Notes: generated by a model not told the origin, from the letters alone. Positions 1-9,024 are shown, numbered from the stretch's first letter. The stretch is DNA of 13,083 bases from Bacteroidales bacterium (GCA_012841425.1 DUUR01000025.1:1-13083), one strand, 5' to 3'. Numbers and translations: made by a program.

Positions 1-3000
1 ACAGCAGTTTCTACTGTATCTACATTTTTGATTACAAGCGAACGTTTTTGTCCCACTTCGCGTAATTTGCAATTACGTGGGTTAGATTGAACATAAGATA
101 ACAACCTATCAAAAGCAGATGACATGTAGTAAGGAGAGTTGGAATCTGATATTAGATTTAGTGAGATTTGCCCATTTTTTAGAACCACCTTTTCTATTCC
201 TAGAGGTTTAGCTAATCGCCTTAATCTTACAATTCTGATTAACTCTTTAGCCTGAGATGGGATCTTACCAAAACGATCTTCTATGCGATTTGTGAAGTTT
301 ATGATTTCAGTTTCGGTCTCCATCTCATCAAGCTCACGATAAATAGCAACCCTCTCAGCATCATTTGGAATATACATTACTGGAAACATAAGTTCCAGAT
401 CACTCTCTACATGTACATCATCCACAAATTCCTCAGCTTCGCTTTTTATTGCCAGTTCTTCTTTATAGAGATCTGAAAACTCATCTTTTCTAAGCTCGTA
501 TACAGCTTCTGTAAGAATCTTTTTGTAAGTCTCGTAGCCCAGATCGGCTATAAATCCGCTCTGCTCTGCACCCAATAAATTACCTGCTCCACGAATATCT
601 AGATCGTGCATTGCAATATTTAGTCCACTACCTAGCTCTGCAAAATTCTCTATTGCCTGTAGCCTCCTTCTTGAGTCGGTGCTAAGTGTATAAAGAGGTG
701 GTGCCAGTAGGTAGCAAAAAGCTTTTCTGTTGCTTCGCCCCACCCTACCACGTAACTGGTGCAAATCGCTTAATCCAAAATTTTGAGCATCAATTACAAT
801 AATTGTATTAACATTAGGCATATCTATGCCCGACTCAATTATTGTTGTAGCAATTAGCACATCTTGCTCATGATTCATAAAATCAGTTATCACACCCTCC
901 AGCTTCTTTGCATCCATCTGTCCATGACCTACTGCGACCTTAATACCAGGTATTTCTCTCATTAACAGAGACTCCAACTCGTAAATATTCTGAATTCTAT
1001 TATTAACAATAAAAGCCTGTCCGTTTCTGCTTATTTCAAAATCGATAGCTTCGCGGATAATCTCCAAGTCAAATGTATGAACCTCGGTCTGTATTGGATA
1101 CCGATTAGGCGGCGGTGTGCTGATGATAGATAAATCACGTGAGCCCATAAGAGAAAATTGCAAAGTACGCGGTATAGGTGTTGCAGTCATAGTTAATGTA
1201 TCTACGTTAGTCTTCATCTGCTTTAACTTTTCTTTGGTAGACACACCAAATTTCTGCTCCTCATCAATTATAAGTAGTCCCAAATCTTTAAACTTAACAT
1301 CTTTACTTACCAAGCGATGTGTACCTATAAGAATATCAATCTTACCATTTTGCAAATCTTCCAGAATCTCTTTTTGCTCTTTTGAAGTTCTTACTCTGCT
1401 TAAATAATCTACTCTAACCGGGAAGTTTTCGAGTCTGCCACTAAAGGTATGATAGTGCTGAGTAGCCAATACCGTTGTAGGTACGAGCACAGCAGTTTGT
1501 TTTCCATCGGTGGCTGCTTTAAAAGCGGCCCTTATGGCAATCTCAGTTTTCCCAAAGCCTACATCACCACACACAAGCCTATCCATAGGCTGCTCACTCT
1601 GCATATCAATTTTAATATCGCGCGTAGCTTTTACCTGATCTGGGGTATCCTCGTACATAAAAGATGCCTCCAGCTCGGTCTGAAGATAAGTATCACTTGA
1701 GTATGCAAACCCTTTCTCTTGTTGCCTTTCGGCATAAAGTTTAATTAAGTCACGAGCAATATCCTTTATCTTAGATTTAGTTTTTGCTTTAACACGCTCC
1801 CATGCGCCAGATCCTAGCTTGTTTAATTTTGGCGACTCTCCTTCCTTGCCTTTATACTTAGAAACTTTATGCAGAGCATGAATGGATACAAAAACTGCAT
1901 CATTGTTATGGTAAGTCAACTTAATAACCTCCTGCACCTTCTCTCCTATTGGCAGTCTAACAAGCCCTGCAAACTTACCAATCCCATGATCCATATGCAC
2001 AACATAATCGCCTGTTTGAAGCTGATTTAACTCCTTTAGTGTGAGTGCAACTTTGCCTGATCGTGCCTTATCAGATTTGAGGCTGTATTTATGAAACCTA
2101 TCAAAGATTTGATGATCGGTGAAACAGCATATTTTTGTTGTAGCATCCGAAAAACCCTCGTGCAAAGTTTTATTAACAGGTATAAATGGAATAGAGTCGT
2201 TTCTGTCTTCAAAGATATGAAATAGTCGCTTCTGCTGCTTTTCGCTATCACTAAGTATATATATTGTATACCCTTCATCCATAAACTGATGAAGGGAATC
2301 AGAGAGTAAATCAAAATTCTTGTGATATAGAGGCTGTGGTGAAGTTTTAAAATTCACAACTGCATTAGGAGTATCAATAAACTTAGCATCAAATCTTAAT
2401 TGAGTAAATCTACGTAGGTCTACTTCAAAATCCTCATGCGATAGGAGGTCTGCCTTTATATACTCTACATTTTCACGATCAATATCTATATGCAGCTCAT
2501 CTTCATTTAAAGACTGAACACGACTTAAAATCCATCGCATATCCTCTATCCCTAATATAGAATTGCTTGGAAGAGATGAAAACAGAGATGAGTTTCTTGA
2601 ACTAGTTTTAGATAGCTCAGGAACAATTCTTATATTATTAAACTTCTCTATTGAGAGCTGTGATTCCATATCGAAGTTTCGAATCGACTCCACCTCGTCT
2701 CCAAAGAAGTCGATACGATAAGGAAATTCTGATGAGTACGAGAACAGATCCAAAATACTACCACGTTGTGCATACTGACCAGGTTCATATACGTAATCTA
2801 CATACTTGAAGCCATAGTTATCTAGAACCTCACTTACAAATGAAGAGTCTATTTGCTCACCCACTGACACTGTTAATGTATGCTCTTTTAAATGTTCGCT
2901 GGAGACAGTTTTTTCGATTAATGCGTCGGGGTAACTAACTATTATTAGTGGAGCTGCATTTTCTTGAAGACGACTTAATACAGCGGTTCTGAGCACCTCA

Positions 3001-3311
3001 TTTGCGGCATCTAACTGACCATATTTTGCTGCTCTTTTATATGCTGAAGGAAAAAACAACACATCTTGAGATCCAATAATCTGGGTAATATCATGGTAAA
3101 AATATCCTGCCGATTCTGCATCATTTAGTATATACAGATAGGTTTGTGGACTCTTCCTAAATAACGATGTAGCTAATAAAGAATGCGAAGAACCCTGTAA
3201 ACCCTTTACTGATAAAATATCTACTTTCTTTAGTAAAGAATCTACAGCTGTTATATCCGGGTTTTTCTCAACCCTCTCAAGAAGACCTTTAATTTCTATT
3301 GCTTTAACCAT
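1..3311 (-). CDS. mfd: Transcription-repair coupling factor Mfd (3' end cut by window edge)
   Basis: Mfd is a cytosolic ATP-dependent DNA translocase. It pushes stalled RNA polymerase off lesions and recruits UvrA for strand-specific repair. About 1103 codons read openly on the minus strand from an ATG at 3311 to the window edge. The last residues (…REVGQKRSLVIKNVDTVE…) lie in the C-terminal TRCF domain, so only a short tail is missing. The N-terminal third carries the UvrB-like region (YVYEPGQYAQRGSILDLFSY, YRIDFFGDEVESI). A CarD-like RNA polymerase-interaction segment lies at roughly residues 425-490. The helicase core has Walker A GDVGFGKT (582-589), DEEQ box (683-686), TATPIPRTLQ (about 710) and motif VI QLRGRVGRSNRK (about 850-865). 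All motifs fall in one frame, with no sign of frameshift. The gene is transcribed away from the glycogen genes, with a promoter box 12 nt before the start. The family assignment is secure. Confidence 0.97.
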   Translation of the reverse strand, partial: MVKAIEIKGLLERVEKNPDITAVDSLLKKVDILSVKGLQGSSHSLLATSLFRKSPQTYLYILNDAESAGYFYHDITQIIGSQDVLFFPSAYKRAAKYGQLDAANEVLRTAVLSRLQENAAPLIIVSYPDALIEKTVSSEHLKEHTLTVSVGEQIDSSFVSEVLDNYGFKYVDYVYEPGQYAQRGSILDLFSYSSEFPYRIDFFGDEVESIRNFDMESQLSIEKFNNIRIVPELSKTSSRNSSLFSSLPSNSILGIEDMRWILSRVQSLNEDELHIDIDRENVEYIKADLLSHEDFEVDLRRFTQLRFDAKFIDTPNAVVNFKTSPQPLYHKNFDLLSDSLHQFMDEGYTIYILSDSEKQQKRLFHIFEDRNDSIPFIPVNKTLHEGFSDATTKICCFTDHQIFDRFHKYSLKSDKARSGKVALTLKELNQLQTGDYVVHMDHGIGKFAGLVRLPIGEKVQEVIKLTYHNNDAVFVSIHALHKVSKYKGKEGESPKLNKLGSGAWERVKAKTKSKIKDIARDLIKLYAERQQEKGFAYSSDTYLQTELEASFMYEDTPDQVKATRDIKIDMQSEQPMDRLVCGDVGFGKTEIAIRAAFKAATDGKQTAVLVPTTVLATQHYHTFSGRLENFPVRVDYLSRVRTSKEQKEILEDLQNGKIDILIGTHRLVSKDVKFKDLGLLIIDEEQKFGVSTKEKLKQMKTNVDTLTMTATPIPRTLQFSLMGSRDLSIISTPPPNRYPIQTEVHTFDLEIIREAIDFEISRNGQAFIVNNRIQNIYELESLLMREIPGIKVAVGHGQMDAKKLEGVITDFMNHEQDVLIATTIIESGIDMPNVNTIIVIDAQNFGLSDLHQLRGRVGRSNRKAFCYLLAPPLYTLSTDSRRRLQAIENFAELGSGLNIAMHDLDIRGAGNLLGAEQSGFIADLGYETYKKILTEAVYELRKDEFSDLYKEELAIKSEAEEFVDDVHVESDLELMFPVMYIPNDAERVAIYRELDEMETETEIINFTNRIEDRFGKIPSQAKELIRIVRLRRLAKPLGIEKVVLKNGQISLNLISDSNSPYYMSSAFDRLLSYVQSNPRNCKLREVGQKRSLVIKNVDTVETA

Positions 3312-3323
3312 TTATTGAGTATA

Positions 3324-3331
3324 CAAAGTTA
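3324..3331 (-). promoter_or_regulatory. Putative -7 box for mfd (TAACTTTG)
   Basis: Read on the minus strand, 3331-3324 is TAACTTTG, an exact match to the Bacteroidota -7 consensus TAnnTTTG. It ends only 12 bases before the mfd ATG at 3311, so the transcript would have a leader of about 5-8 nt. No clear TTTG -33 element is present at the usual distance. This is a prediction from motif and position only. Confidence 0.5.
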
Positions 3332-3346
3332 GCTTATTTTTTTTAT

Positions 3347-3354
3347 TATCTTTG
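3347..3354 (+). promoter_or_regulatory. Putative -7 box for the GT3 glycogen synthase gene (TATCTTTG)
   Basis: TATCTTTG matches the Bacteroidota -7 consensus TAnnTTTG and lies 27 bases before the ATG at 3382, which would give a leader of about 20 nt. The -33 region is T-rich but has no exact TTTG at the expected spacing. The box sits 15 bp from the oppositely oriented mfd box, so the two promoters overlap. Confidence 0.5.
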
Positions 3355-3381
3355 TTGCGTTGACATTAGAATTATATTATT

Positions 3382-5094
3382 ATGCAAATAGAGGCAAAGT
3401 ATACACCCGATTATATTTTTGAAAGCAGTTGGGAGGTTTGTAATAAAGTTGGCGGTATTTACACAGTACTTTCTACACGAGCCAACTCATTACAGAAAAT
3501 ACATAAAGATCAGATATTTTTTGTGGGACCCGATATATGGGTAGAAAAAGAGAGCACCTGGTTTAAGGAAGATAAAGAATTATACCCAGAATGGATAAAT
3601 CATGCATTGAAAGCTCAACAACTTCATATTAGAGCAGGAAGATGGGATGTGCCTGGAGAGCCAATAGTGTTTTTGATTAAATTCGAGCAATTCATGAACC
3701 GACATAACGAGATATATGCTAAGATGTGGCAAGACTTCGAAGTGGATTCTATAGACTCGTATGGCGATTATCAGGAGTCTACAATGTTTGCTTATGCAAC
3801 AGGTTTATTGATAGAAAGTTTCTACCGTTATCACCACTTAGAATCTTACAATGTAATTGCACACTTTAATGAATGGATGCTTGGAGCAGGAGCACTATAC
3901 ATTAAGAAACATGTGCCCAAGATTGCAACTATGTTTACTACACATGCAACCACAATTGGGCGCTCTATTGCTGGAAATAATTTACCTTTATATAGCCACC
4001 TTAGCGAATATAATGGTGATCAAATGGCACGTCAGTTAAATGTTTCTGCCAAACATTCTATAGAAAAGATTACAGCAAGAAACGTAGATTGCTTTACAAC
4101 AGTTAGCGACATTACAGCAGAAGAGAGTGCTCAACTTCTTCAAAGACAGCCCGACGTAGTAACACCAAATGGATTTGAAAAAGACTTTATCCCTAAAGGA
4201 TTAAAATATAAAAGGGCACATAACAAAGCAAGAAAGGCTTTATTGAATATTGCTGAAAAGACTATAGGACACACTGTGCATCAAGATGCTTTGTTAGTCG
4301 GCATTAGTGGGAGATATGAATATAAGAACAAAGGTATTGATGTATTTATAGATTCAATGAAACATCTTTTAAATTTAACAGAGCTCACTAGAGATATCAT
4401 TGCCTTTATTATGGTTCCAGCTTGGATTAAAGGCCCAAGAAAAGATATACAACAATTGCTTTCAAGCACGAACTCAAACGATTCTTTAGATTTGCAAGAT
4501 ATTGAATATGCAAAAGCATATCCGTTTGTAACCCATCAACTGTTTGAACCCGAACATGACAGAGTTGTAAATCACGTAAGACATTGTGGGTTTAAAAACC
4601 AACAAAAAGATAGGGTTAAGATTATATTTGTTCCTTCCTATCTAAATGGAGATGATGGTATATTTAATATGGACTATTATGATCTTTTAATAGGACTAGA
4701 TATGTCTGTCTTCCCATCATATTACGAGCCTTGGGGCTACACACCTCACGAAAGTGTAGCATTTGCTATTCCCACAATTACTACTTCCCTCTCGGGTTTT
4801 GGAACATGGGCACGAAAAGAGGGGGATCACAAATCGGGATTAGATGATGGTATAGAGGTAATATATCGAAATGATTTTAATTATAATGAGGTGATTGAAG
4901 AGTTGGCATCTTTAATTTTCGATTTCTCATTAAAAAGTACCGAACAAGTAGCACTATTAAAAGAAAGAGCAACTGAGCTGTCAGACAAAGCAGACTGGGC
5001 ACATTTTATTAAGAACTATAGAGAAGCTTATGGCAAAGCATTGCATAACTCATTTGTTAGATTATCTAAACCCTATAAACTAAAGTCGGATTAA
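3382..5094 (+). CDS. Glycogen synthase, GT3 (animal/fungal-type) family
   Basis: This enzyme transfers glucosyl units from a nucleotide sugar to the non-reducing end of glycogen in the cytosol. At 570 residues it is shorter than the roughly 640-740-residue eukaryotic enzymes and lacks their long phosphorylated tails. The N-terminal half opens with ESSWEVCNKVGGIYTVLSTR (residues 14-33), the acceptor/donor loop typical of GT3, followed by HFNEWMLGAG (161-170) and TTHATTIGRSIAGNN (186-200). The C-terminal Rossmann half has GRYEYKNKG (310-318), with the expected catalytic Arg311 and Lys317. YEPWGYTPHE (448-457) supplies the E-x7-E pair, Glu449 and Glu457. This differs from the usual bacterial GT5 GlgA, so I do not assign the symbol glgA. 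A phosphorylase follows 87 bp downstream, giving a synthesis/breakdown pair. No genes for ADP-glucose formation or branching are in the window. Confidence 0.93.
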   Translation: MQIEAKYTPDYIFESSWEVCNKVGGIYTVLSTRANSLQKIHKDQIFFVGPDIWVEKESTWFKEDKELYPEWINHALKAQQLHIRAGRWDVPGEPIVFLIKFEQFMNRHNEIYAKMWQDFEVDSIDSYGDYQESTMFAYATGLLIESFYRYHHLESYNVIAHFNEWMLGAGALYIKKHVPKIATMFTTHATTIGRSIAGNNLPLYSHLSEYNGDQMARQLNVSAKHSIEKITARNVDCFTTVSDITAEESAQLLQRQPDVVTPNGFEKDFIPKGLKYKRAHNKARKALLNIAEKTIGHTVHQDALLVGISGRYEYKNKGIDVFIDSMKHLLNLTELTRDIIAFIMVPAWIKGPRKDIQQLLSSTNSNDSLDLQDIEYAKAYPFVTHQLFEPEHDRVVNHVRHCGFKNQQKDRVKIIFVPSYLNGDDGIFNMDYYDLLIGLDMSVFPSYYEPWGYTPHESVAFAIPTITTSLSGFGTWARKEGDHKSGLDDGIEVIYRNDFNYNEVIEELASLIFDFSLKSTEQVALLKERATELSDKADWAHFIKNYREAYGKALHNSFVRLSKPYKLKSD

Positions 5095-5099
5095 ATCGT

Positions 5100-5107
5100 T
5101 ATATTTG
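5100..5107 (+). promoter_or_regulatory. Putative -7 box for the glucan phosphorylase gene (TATATTTG)
   Basis: TATATTTG matches TAnnTTTG and begins 6 bases after the glycogen synthase stop codon, 74 bases before the phosphorylase ATG. It would give the phosphorylase its own transcript with a leader of about 65-70 nt, in addition to read-through. No terminator hairpin is visible between the two genes and no clear -33 element is seen. Such a box can occur by chance in AT-rich DNA. Confidence 0.35.
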
Positions 5108-5181
5108 TCGCGTTTATTGTTTTATTGTTTAGAGAGTTATCTACTACAATTAAGAAAAAGAATTAATTTAAACGAATAGTA

Positions 5182-7746
5182 ATGATAATTAAATCGAGTT
5201 ATTCAAATAACCCAGTTTGGAGAGATATTAATGTGCACGCAGTACTTCCTACAGAACTTCAACCTTTAGAGGAAATTTCACATAATCTATGGTGGGTGTG
5301 GAACGAAGAAGTTAAAGCTATTTTGGAAAAATTAGATCCAGAAGAATGGGAGCAGGGAGAAAAAAACCCCATTGCGATGTTGCAAAATCTCAAATCAGAT
5401 GTTAGGGAGAAAGCTGTAAAGGATACTGAACTTATGACTCGTATACAGAATGTTTACGAGAAGTTCAATAACTATATGAACGAGCCATACGACAAGGATC
5501 GTCCAAGCATTGCATACTTTAGTATGGAATACGGATTATCACATGTATTAAAAATATACTCTGGAGGCTTGGGAGTGTTGGCGGGCGATTATTTAAAAGA
5601 AGCTAGTGATAGCAGAGTTGACATGACAGCTGTGGGATTTCTATATCGTTATGGCTACTTCACTCAATCTCTTTCTGTTGACGGTCAGCAGGTAGCTAGT
5701 TATGAAGCTCAAAACTTTGGTAACCTTCCAATAACTCAAGTAAAGAATGACGATGGTTCTCCGATGATCCTTGAAGTTCCATTTCACGACAGGTCTATCT
5801 ACTCAAATATATGGAAAGTTGCTGTTGGTAGGATCAATCTTTATTTGATGGATACCGATATTGAGCAGAATAGTGAGTACGATCGCTATATCACTCATCA
5901 GCTTTATGGCGGTGATTGGGAAAATAGGATGAAGCAGGAATATATGCTAGGTATTGGAGGTATCCTATTACTTAAAAAGCTTGGTATTAAAAAAGATGTA
6001 TACCACATGAATGAGGGACATGCTGCATTCATTAGTGTGCAACGTCTTATAGATTATATTAGTGAAGATAAACTACCATTTAACGTAGCACTTGAATTAG
6101 TGCGTGCTTCATCACTCTATACAGTTCACACACCCGTTCCGGCAGGTCATGACTATTTTGATGAATCGCTCATGGCAAAATATCTAACTCCCATTGTAGA
6201 GAAACTAGGTATTCCATGGCAACAGTTCATGGATATGGGTCGTGCAAACCCTGGCACAAATGAGAAATTCTCGATGAGTGTATTTGCATTGAATACAGCA
6301 CAAGAAGCTAACGGTGTTAGCAAACTACATGGCACTGTATCACAAAAGATGTTTCAACCTGTATGGAAAGGTTATTTCCCAGAAGAATTACATGTTAGCT
6401 ATGTAACAAACGGCATTCACCTCCCTACTTGGGCGACTTCTTCAGTTAAGAATTTGTACGAGAAACATTTTGGCGAAAACTTCTTTAACGATCAGTCAAA
6501 TTCAGACTTGTGGAATAACATTTACAATGTTAGTGACGATGAGTTATGGGCTTTACGTACTCATTTGAAACAGAAACTTGTAGACTATATTCGAGTTGAG
6601 TTTAAAGATGGCTGGTTAAAAAATCAGGCCGACCCCTCAAGAATAATGAATATCCTTGAAGAAGTAAATCCTAATGCCCTTCTAATTGGATTCTCAAGAA
6701 GATTTGCCACTTATAAGCGTGCACATTTGCTATTTACAGATCTAGACCGATTGGCTAAGATTGTGAATAATCCAAAACATCCAGTACAGTTTATATTTGC
6801 TGGTAAGGCACACCCTGCAGATGGAGGAGGACAAGGGCTTATCAAGCAGATAGTAGAAATCTCTCGTCGACCAGAGTTCTTGGGCAAGATTATTTTCCTA
6901 GAGAATTACGATATGCGACTTGCCAAACGTTTAATTTCGGGAGTAGATATCTGGCTAAACACACCTACACGTGCTCAAGAAGCATCAGGTACATCTGGAG
7001 AGAAAGCAGAAATGAACGGAGTGTTGAATTTCTCGGTATTAGATGGATGGTGGTATGAAGGGTACAAAGAAGGTGCTGGATGGGCGTTAACGGATAAGCG
7101 AACTTACGACAATCAGGAGTTTCAAGATGAGCTCGATGCTACCACCATATACTCTATGCTGGAAAACGAGATTGTACCTCTATACTACGCAAGAAATAGC
7201 AATGGCTATTCTTATGAGTGGATTCAATATATCAAAAAATCAATGTCGGTTATTGCACCATGGTGTACTACCAAGAGAATGATGGACGATTATTTCGACC
7301 GTTTTTACAATAAGCTTGCTAAGCGATCAAAATTATTGAATGAAAATAATTATGCAAAAGCTAAAGAGATTGTAGAATGGAAAGAAGCAACTGCTGCAAA
7401 TTGGAATTCATTTGAAATTGTTAAAGTAGATTTCAATTCAAATCATGATATTAATATAAATAATGGCAGTAACAAGGTTTATGCCACAGTTGTTATAGAT
7501 AGAAAAGACTTAGCTTGCGATTTAGCCGTTGAGTGTGTTGTGGTTGACCATGACAACATCAACGCAACGCCTCAATTCATAGAATCTTATGAGTTTGATC
7601 TTGTAAAAACAGAGGGGTCTCTACAGTATTTTGAGACAAGCAAAATTCTAAACGATCCTGGTATTCACCAATATGGGCTTAGGGTATATCCAAAGAACCC
7701 TGATCTTCCACATAGAATGGATTTTGCATATATGAGGTGGATTTAA
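5182..7746 (+). CDS. glgP: Alpha-glucan (glycogen/maltodextrin) phosphorylase, GT35
   Basis: The enzyme releases glucose 1-phosphate from the non-reducing ends of glycogen or maltodextrins, using inorganic phosphate and pyridoxal phosphate, in the cytosol. At 854 residues it is typical of the Bacteroidota alpha-glucan phosphorylase subfamily. The N-terminus (about 18-100, with ISHNLWWVWNEEV) matches the DUF3417 cap domain that marks this subfamily. The catalytic core contains PSIAYFSMEYGLS (108-120), the glycine-rich SGGLGVLAGD (127-136), HMNEGHAAF (275-283), VTNGIHLPTW (408-417) and SRRFATYKRAHL (505-516). EASGTSGEKAEMNG (600-613) carries the PLP lysine at Lys608. The last 110 residues form an extra beta-rich tail ending YGLRVYPKNP…MRWI. 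All expected catalytic motifs are intact. It lies downstream of the GT3 synthase in the same direction and is followed by a strong terminator. Confidence 0.95.
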   Translation: MIIKSSYSNNPVWRDINVHAVLPTELQPLEEISHNLWWVWNEEVKAILEKLDPEEWEQGEKNPIAMLQNLKSDVREKAVKDTELMTRIQNVYEKFNNYMNEPYDKDRPSIAYFSMEYGLSHVLKIYSGGLGVLAGDYLKEASDSRVDMTAVGFLYRYGYFTQSLSVDGQQVASYEAQNFGNLPITQVKNDDGSPMILEVPFHDRSIYSNIWKVAVGRINLYLMDTDIEQNSEYDRYITHQLYGGDWENRMKQEYMLGIGGILLLKKLGIKKDVYHMNEGHAAFISVQRLIDYISEDKLPFNVALELVRASSLYTVHTPVPAGHDYFDESLMAKYLTPIVEKLGIPWQQFMDMGRANPGTNEKFSMSVFALNTAQEANGVSKLHGTVSQKMFQPVWKGYFPEELHVSYVTNGIHLPTWATSSVKNLYEKHFGENFFNDQSNSDLWNNIYNVSDDELWALRTHLKQKLVDYIRVEFKDGWLKNQADPSRIMNILEEVNPNALLIGFSRRFATYKRAHLLFTDLDRLAKIVNNPKHPVQFIFAGKAHPADGGGQGLIKQIVEISRRPEFLGKIIFLENYDMRLAKRLISGVDIWLNTPTRAQEASGTSGEKAEMNGVLNFSVLDGWWYEGYKEGAGWALTDKRTYDNQEFQDELDATTIYSMLENEIVPLYYARNSNGYSYEWIQYIKKSMSVIAPWCTTKRMMDDYFDRFYNKLAKRSKLLNENNYAKAKEIVEWKEATAANWNSFEIVKVDFNSNHDININNGSNKVYATVVIDRKDLACDLAVECVVVDHDNINATPQFIESYEFDLVKTEGSLQYFETSKILNDPGIHQYGLRVYPKNPDLPHRMDFAYMRWI

Positions 7747-7766
7747 GAAAAATATAGCAACTCTTA

Positions 7767-7801
7767 AAGAAAAACGTTTCCAAATTGGAGACGTTTTTTT
7801 T
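7767..7801 (+). terminator. Intrinsic terminator after the glucan phosphorylase gene
   Basis: AACGTTTCC (7773-7781) pairs with GGAGACGTT (7787-7795) with one G-T wobble around a 5-base AAATT loop. Flanking A and T runs extend the stem to about 12 bp or more, and a run of eight T residues follows the right arm (7794-7801). It begins about 20 bases after the phosphorylase stop codon and should close the glycogen transcript. Confidence 0.85.
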
Positions 7802-7899
7802 GTTTCACTTAGGACACATCTAATAGTAACGATACCATAAAAAGAGTCTTATGAATTAAAAACTTATAGTAAACTCCACCTTCTTATAGTTTATTAAAC

Positions 7900-7907
7900 T
7901 ATCTTTG
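7900..7907 (+). promoter_or_regulatory. Putative -7 box for the L-sugar oxidation operon (TATCTTTG)
   Basis: TATCTTTG is an exact match to TAnnTTTG and the same octamer as that upstream of the glycogen synthase gene. Initiation about 7 bases downstream would give a leader of about 140 nt before the aldo/keto reductase ATG at 8056. No convincing -33 TTTG is seen. It lies after the preceding terminator, where an operon promoter is needed. Confidence 0.5.
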
Positions 7908-7911
7908 TACA

Positions 7912-7954
7912 TGTAGTGTTTATTTGGTAATTACAGTAAAAAGTAAAAACTACA
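7912..7954 (+). promoter_or_regulatory. Possible leader hairpin upstream of the L-sugar operon
   Basis: TGTAGT (7912-7917) is complementary to ACTACA (7949-7954). After one mismatch, TTT (7919-7921) pairs with AAA (7945-7947), enclosing a 23-base loop. The arms start right at the predicted transcription start, so the structure would form at the 5' end of the leader. The remainder of the 7747-8055 gap (about 7802-7899 and 7955-8055) shows no gene, repeat or other motif I can recognise. The hairpin is weak and may be chance. Confidence 0.2.
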
Positions 7955-8055
7955 CCTTAATATTTTAAATTGAAGTACCTGTCGTATATCTGCTTTATTA
8001 TGATTGCATGGTATGGGTCAAAAAGATAATTTGAACAAAACAAATCATTTCATAA

Positions 8056-8988
8056 ATGAAATATAGAAAATTAGGAAACACACAAATGATGATTTCCCCG
8101 CTAAGTTTCGGAGCTTCGTCGCTAGGAGGCGTATTTCATTCACTTAGAGAGGAAGAGGGAATTGAAGCAGTACATACTGCTGTAAACAATGGAATTAACT
8201 TTATTGACGTTTCACCATATTATGGTCACTTAAAAGCGGAGCACGTATTGGGAGAAGCCTTGAAAGGAATTGATAGGGATCGATATTATCTTTCTACAAA
8301 AGTAGGGAGGTATGGAAAAGATGGGATAAACTTGTGGGATTATAGTGCTGAGAAATCGATTGAAAGCGTGTTTGAAAGTATGGAGCGGTTGAATGTTGAT
8401 TATATCGATTTGATCAATGTACATGACATTGAGTTTGCTGATTTGGATAAAATTTGTGAAGAAACCTTGCCCGCCTTAGTTGAACTTAAGAATAAAGGCT
8501 TAGTAAAACATGTGGGTATTACAAATTTAACATTACGGCATTTTGTGTATGTAATTGACAATGTACCTCCAGGCACTGTTGAGAGTATACTATCTTTTTG
8601 TCATTATACGCTAAATGATGATTCACTGGCCGATTATCTAGATTATTTTGAGAGTCACGGAGTTGGAGTAATAAATGCATCCCCATTCTCAATGGGCCTT
8701 CTCACTGAAAGAGGAGCTCCTGAATGGCATCCAGCTCCAAATCAGTTGAAGAAGTTGACTTCTAAGGCCGCAAATCATTGTAAGAGCAAGGGCGAGAGTA
8801 TTGAGAAGCTAGCAATACAGTATTCGGTTTCAAATGAGAGAATTGCAACTACCCTATTTAGTACTACGAGAGCCTCTTCAGTAATAGAAAATTTGAAATG
8901 GGCGTCTGAGCCGATTAATGAGGAGTTACTCATGGAGGTGAAGGAAATCTTAAAACCTCGTTTTAGAGATACATGGTTAAATAGTTAA
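8056..8988 (+). CDS. Aldo/keto reductase, L-galactose dehydrogenase-like (possibly L-fucose dehydrogenase)
   Basis: This is probably a cytosolic NAD(P)-dependent 1-dehydrogenase oxidising an L-aldose to its lactone. The 310 residues form one complete AKR barrel. The catalytic tetrad is visible as Asp51 and Tyr56 (FIDVSPYYG), Lys82 (STKVGRYG) and His123 (NVHDIEF). As far as I recall the plant L-galactose dehydrogenase sequence, the resemblance is unusually close across long stretches: FGASSLGGVF (18-27), DIEFADLDKI (124-133), VPPGTVESILSFCHY (170-184) and GVGVINASPFSMGLL (202-216), with PEWHPA at 222-227. These segments include specificity loops, not only the catalytic core, which supports L-galactose or the related L-fucose (6-deoxy-L-galactose). 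It is the first gene of a three-gene operon; the next start is 36 bases after its stop. AKR membership is certain, while the substrate is inferred. Confidence 0.85.
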   Translation: MKYRKLGNTQMMISPLSFGASSLGGVFHSLREEEGIEAVHTAVNNGINFIDVSPYYGHLKAEHVLGEALKGIDRDRYYLSTKVGRYGKDGINLWDYSAEKSIESVFESMERLNVDYIDLINVHDIEFADLDKICEETLPALVELKNKGLVKHVGITNLTLRHFVYVIDNVPPGTVESILSFCHYTLNDDSLADYLDYFESHGVGVINASPFSMGLLTERGAPEWHPAPNQLKKLTSKAANHCKSKGESIEKLAIQYSVSNERIATTLFSTTRASSVIENLKWASEPINEELLMEVKEILKPRFRDTWLNS

Positions 8989-9024
8989 ATATCTGTTCAA
9001 GGATATATAGAAACAAATAAAAAG

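Noticed and set aside
1117..1407. 96-codon plus-strand reading frame
   Set aside because: It lies wholly opposite the conserved helicase core of mfd and its translation resembles no known family. The same applies to the frames at 1449-1700 (+) and 2036-2314 (-, a different frame from mfd).
8000..8029. Nine-codon frame (MIAWYGSKR) in the leader of the L-sugar operon, as a possible leader peptide
   Set aside because: It is very short, has no run of regulatory codons and no paired terminator/antiterminator structure. A further 17-codon frame from 8013 overlaps the AKR start out of frame and is equally unsupported.
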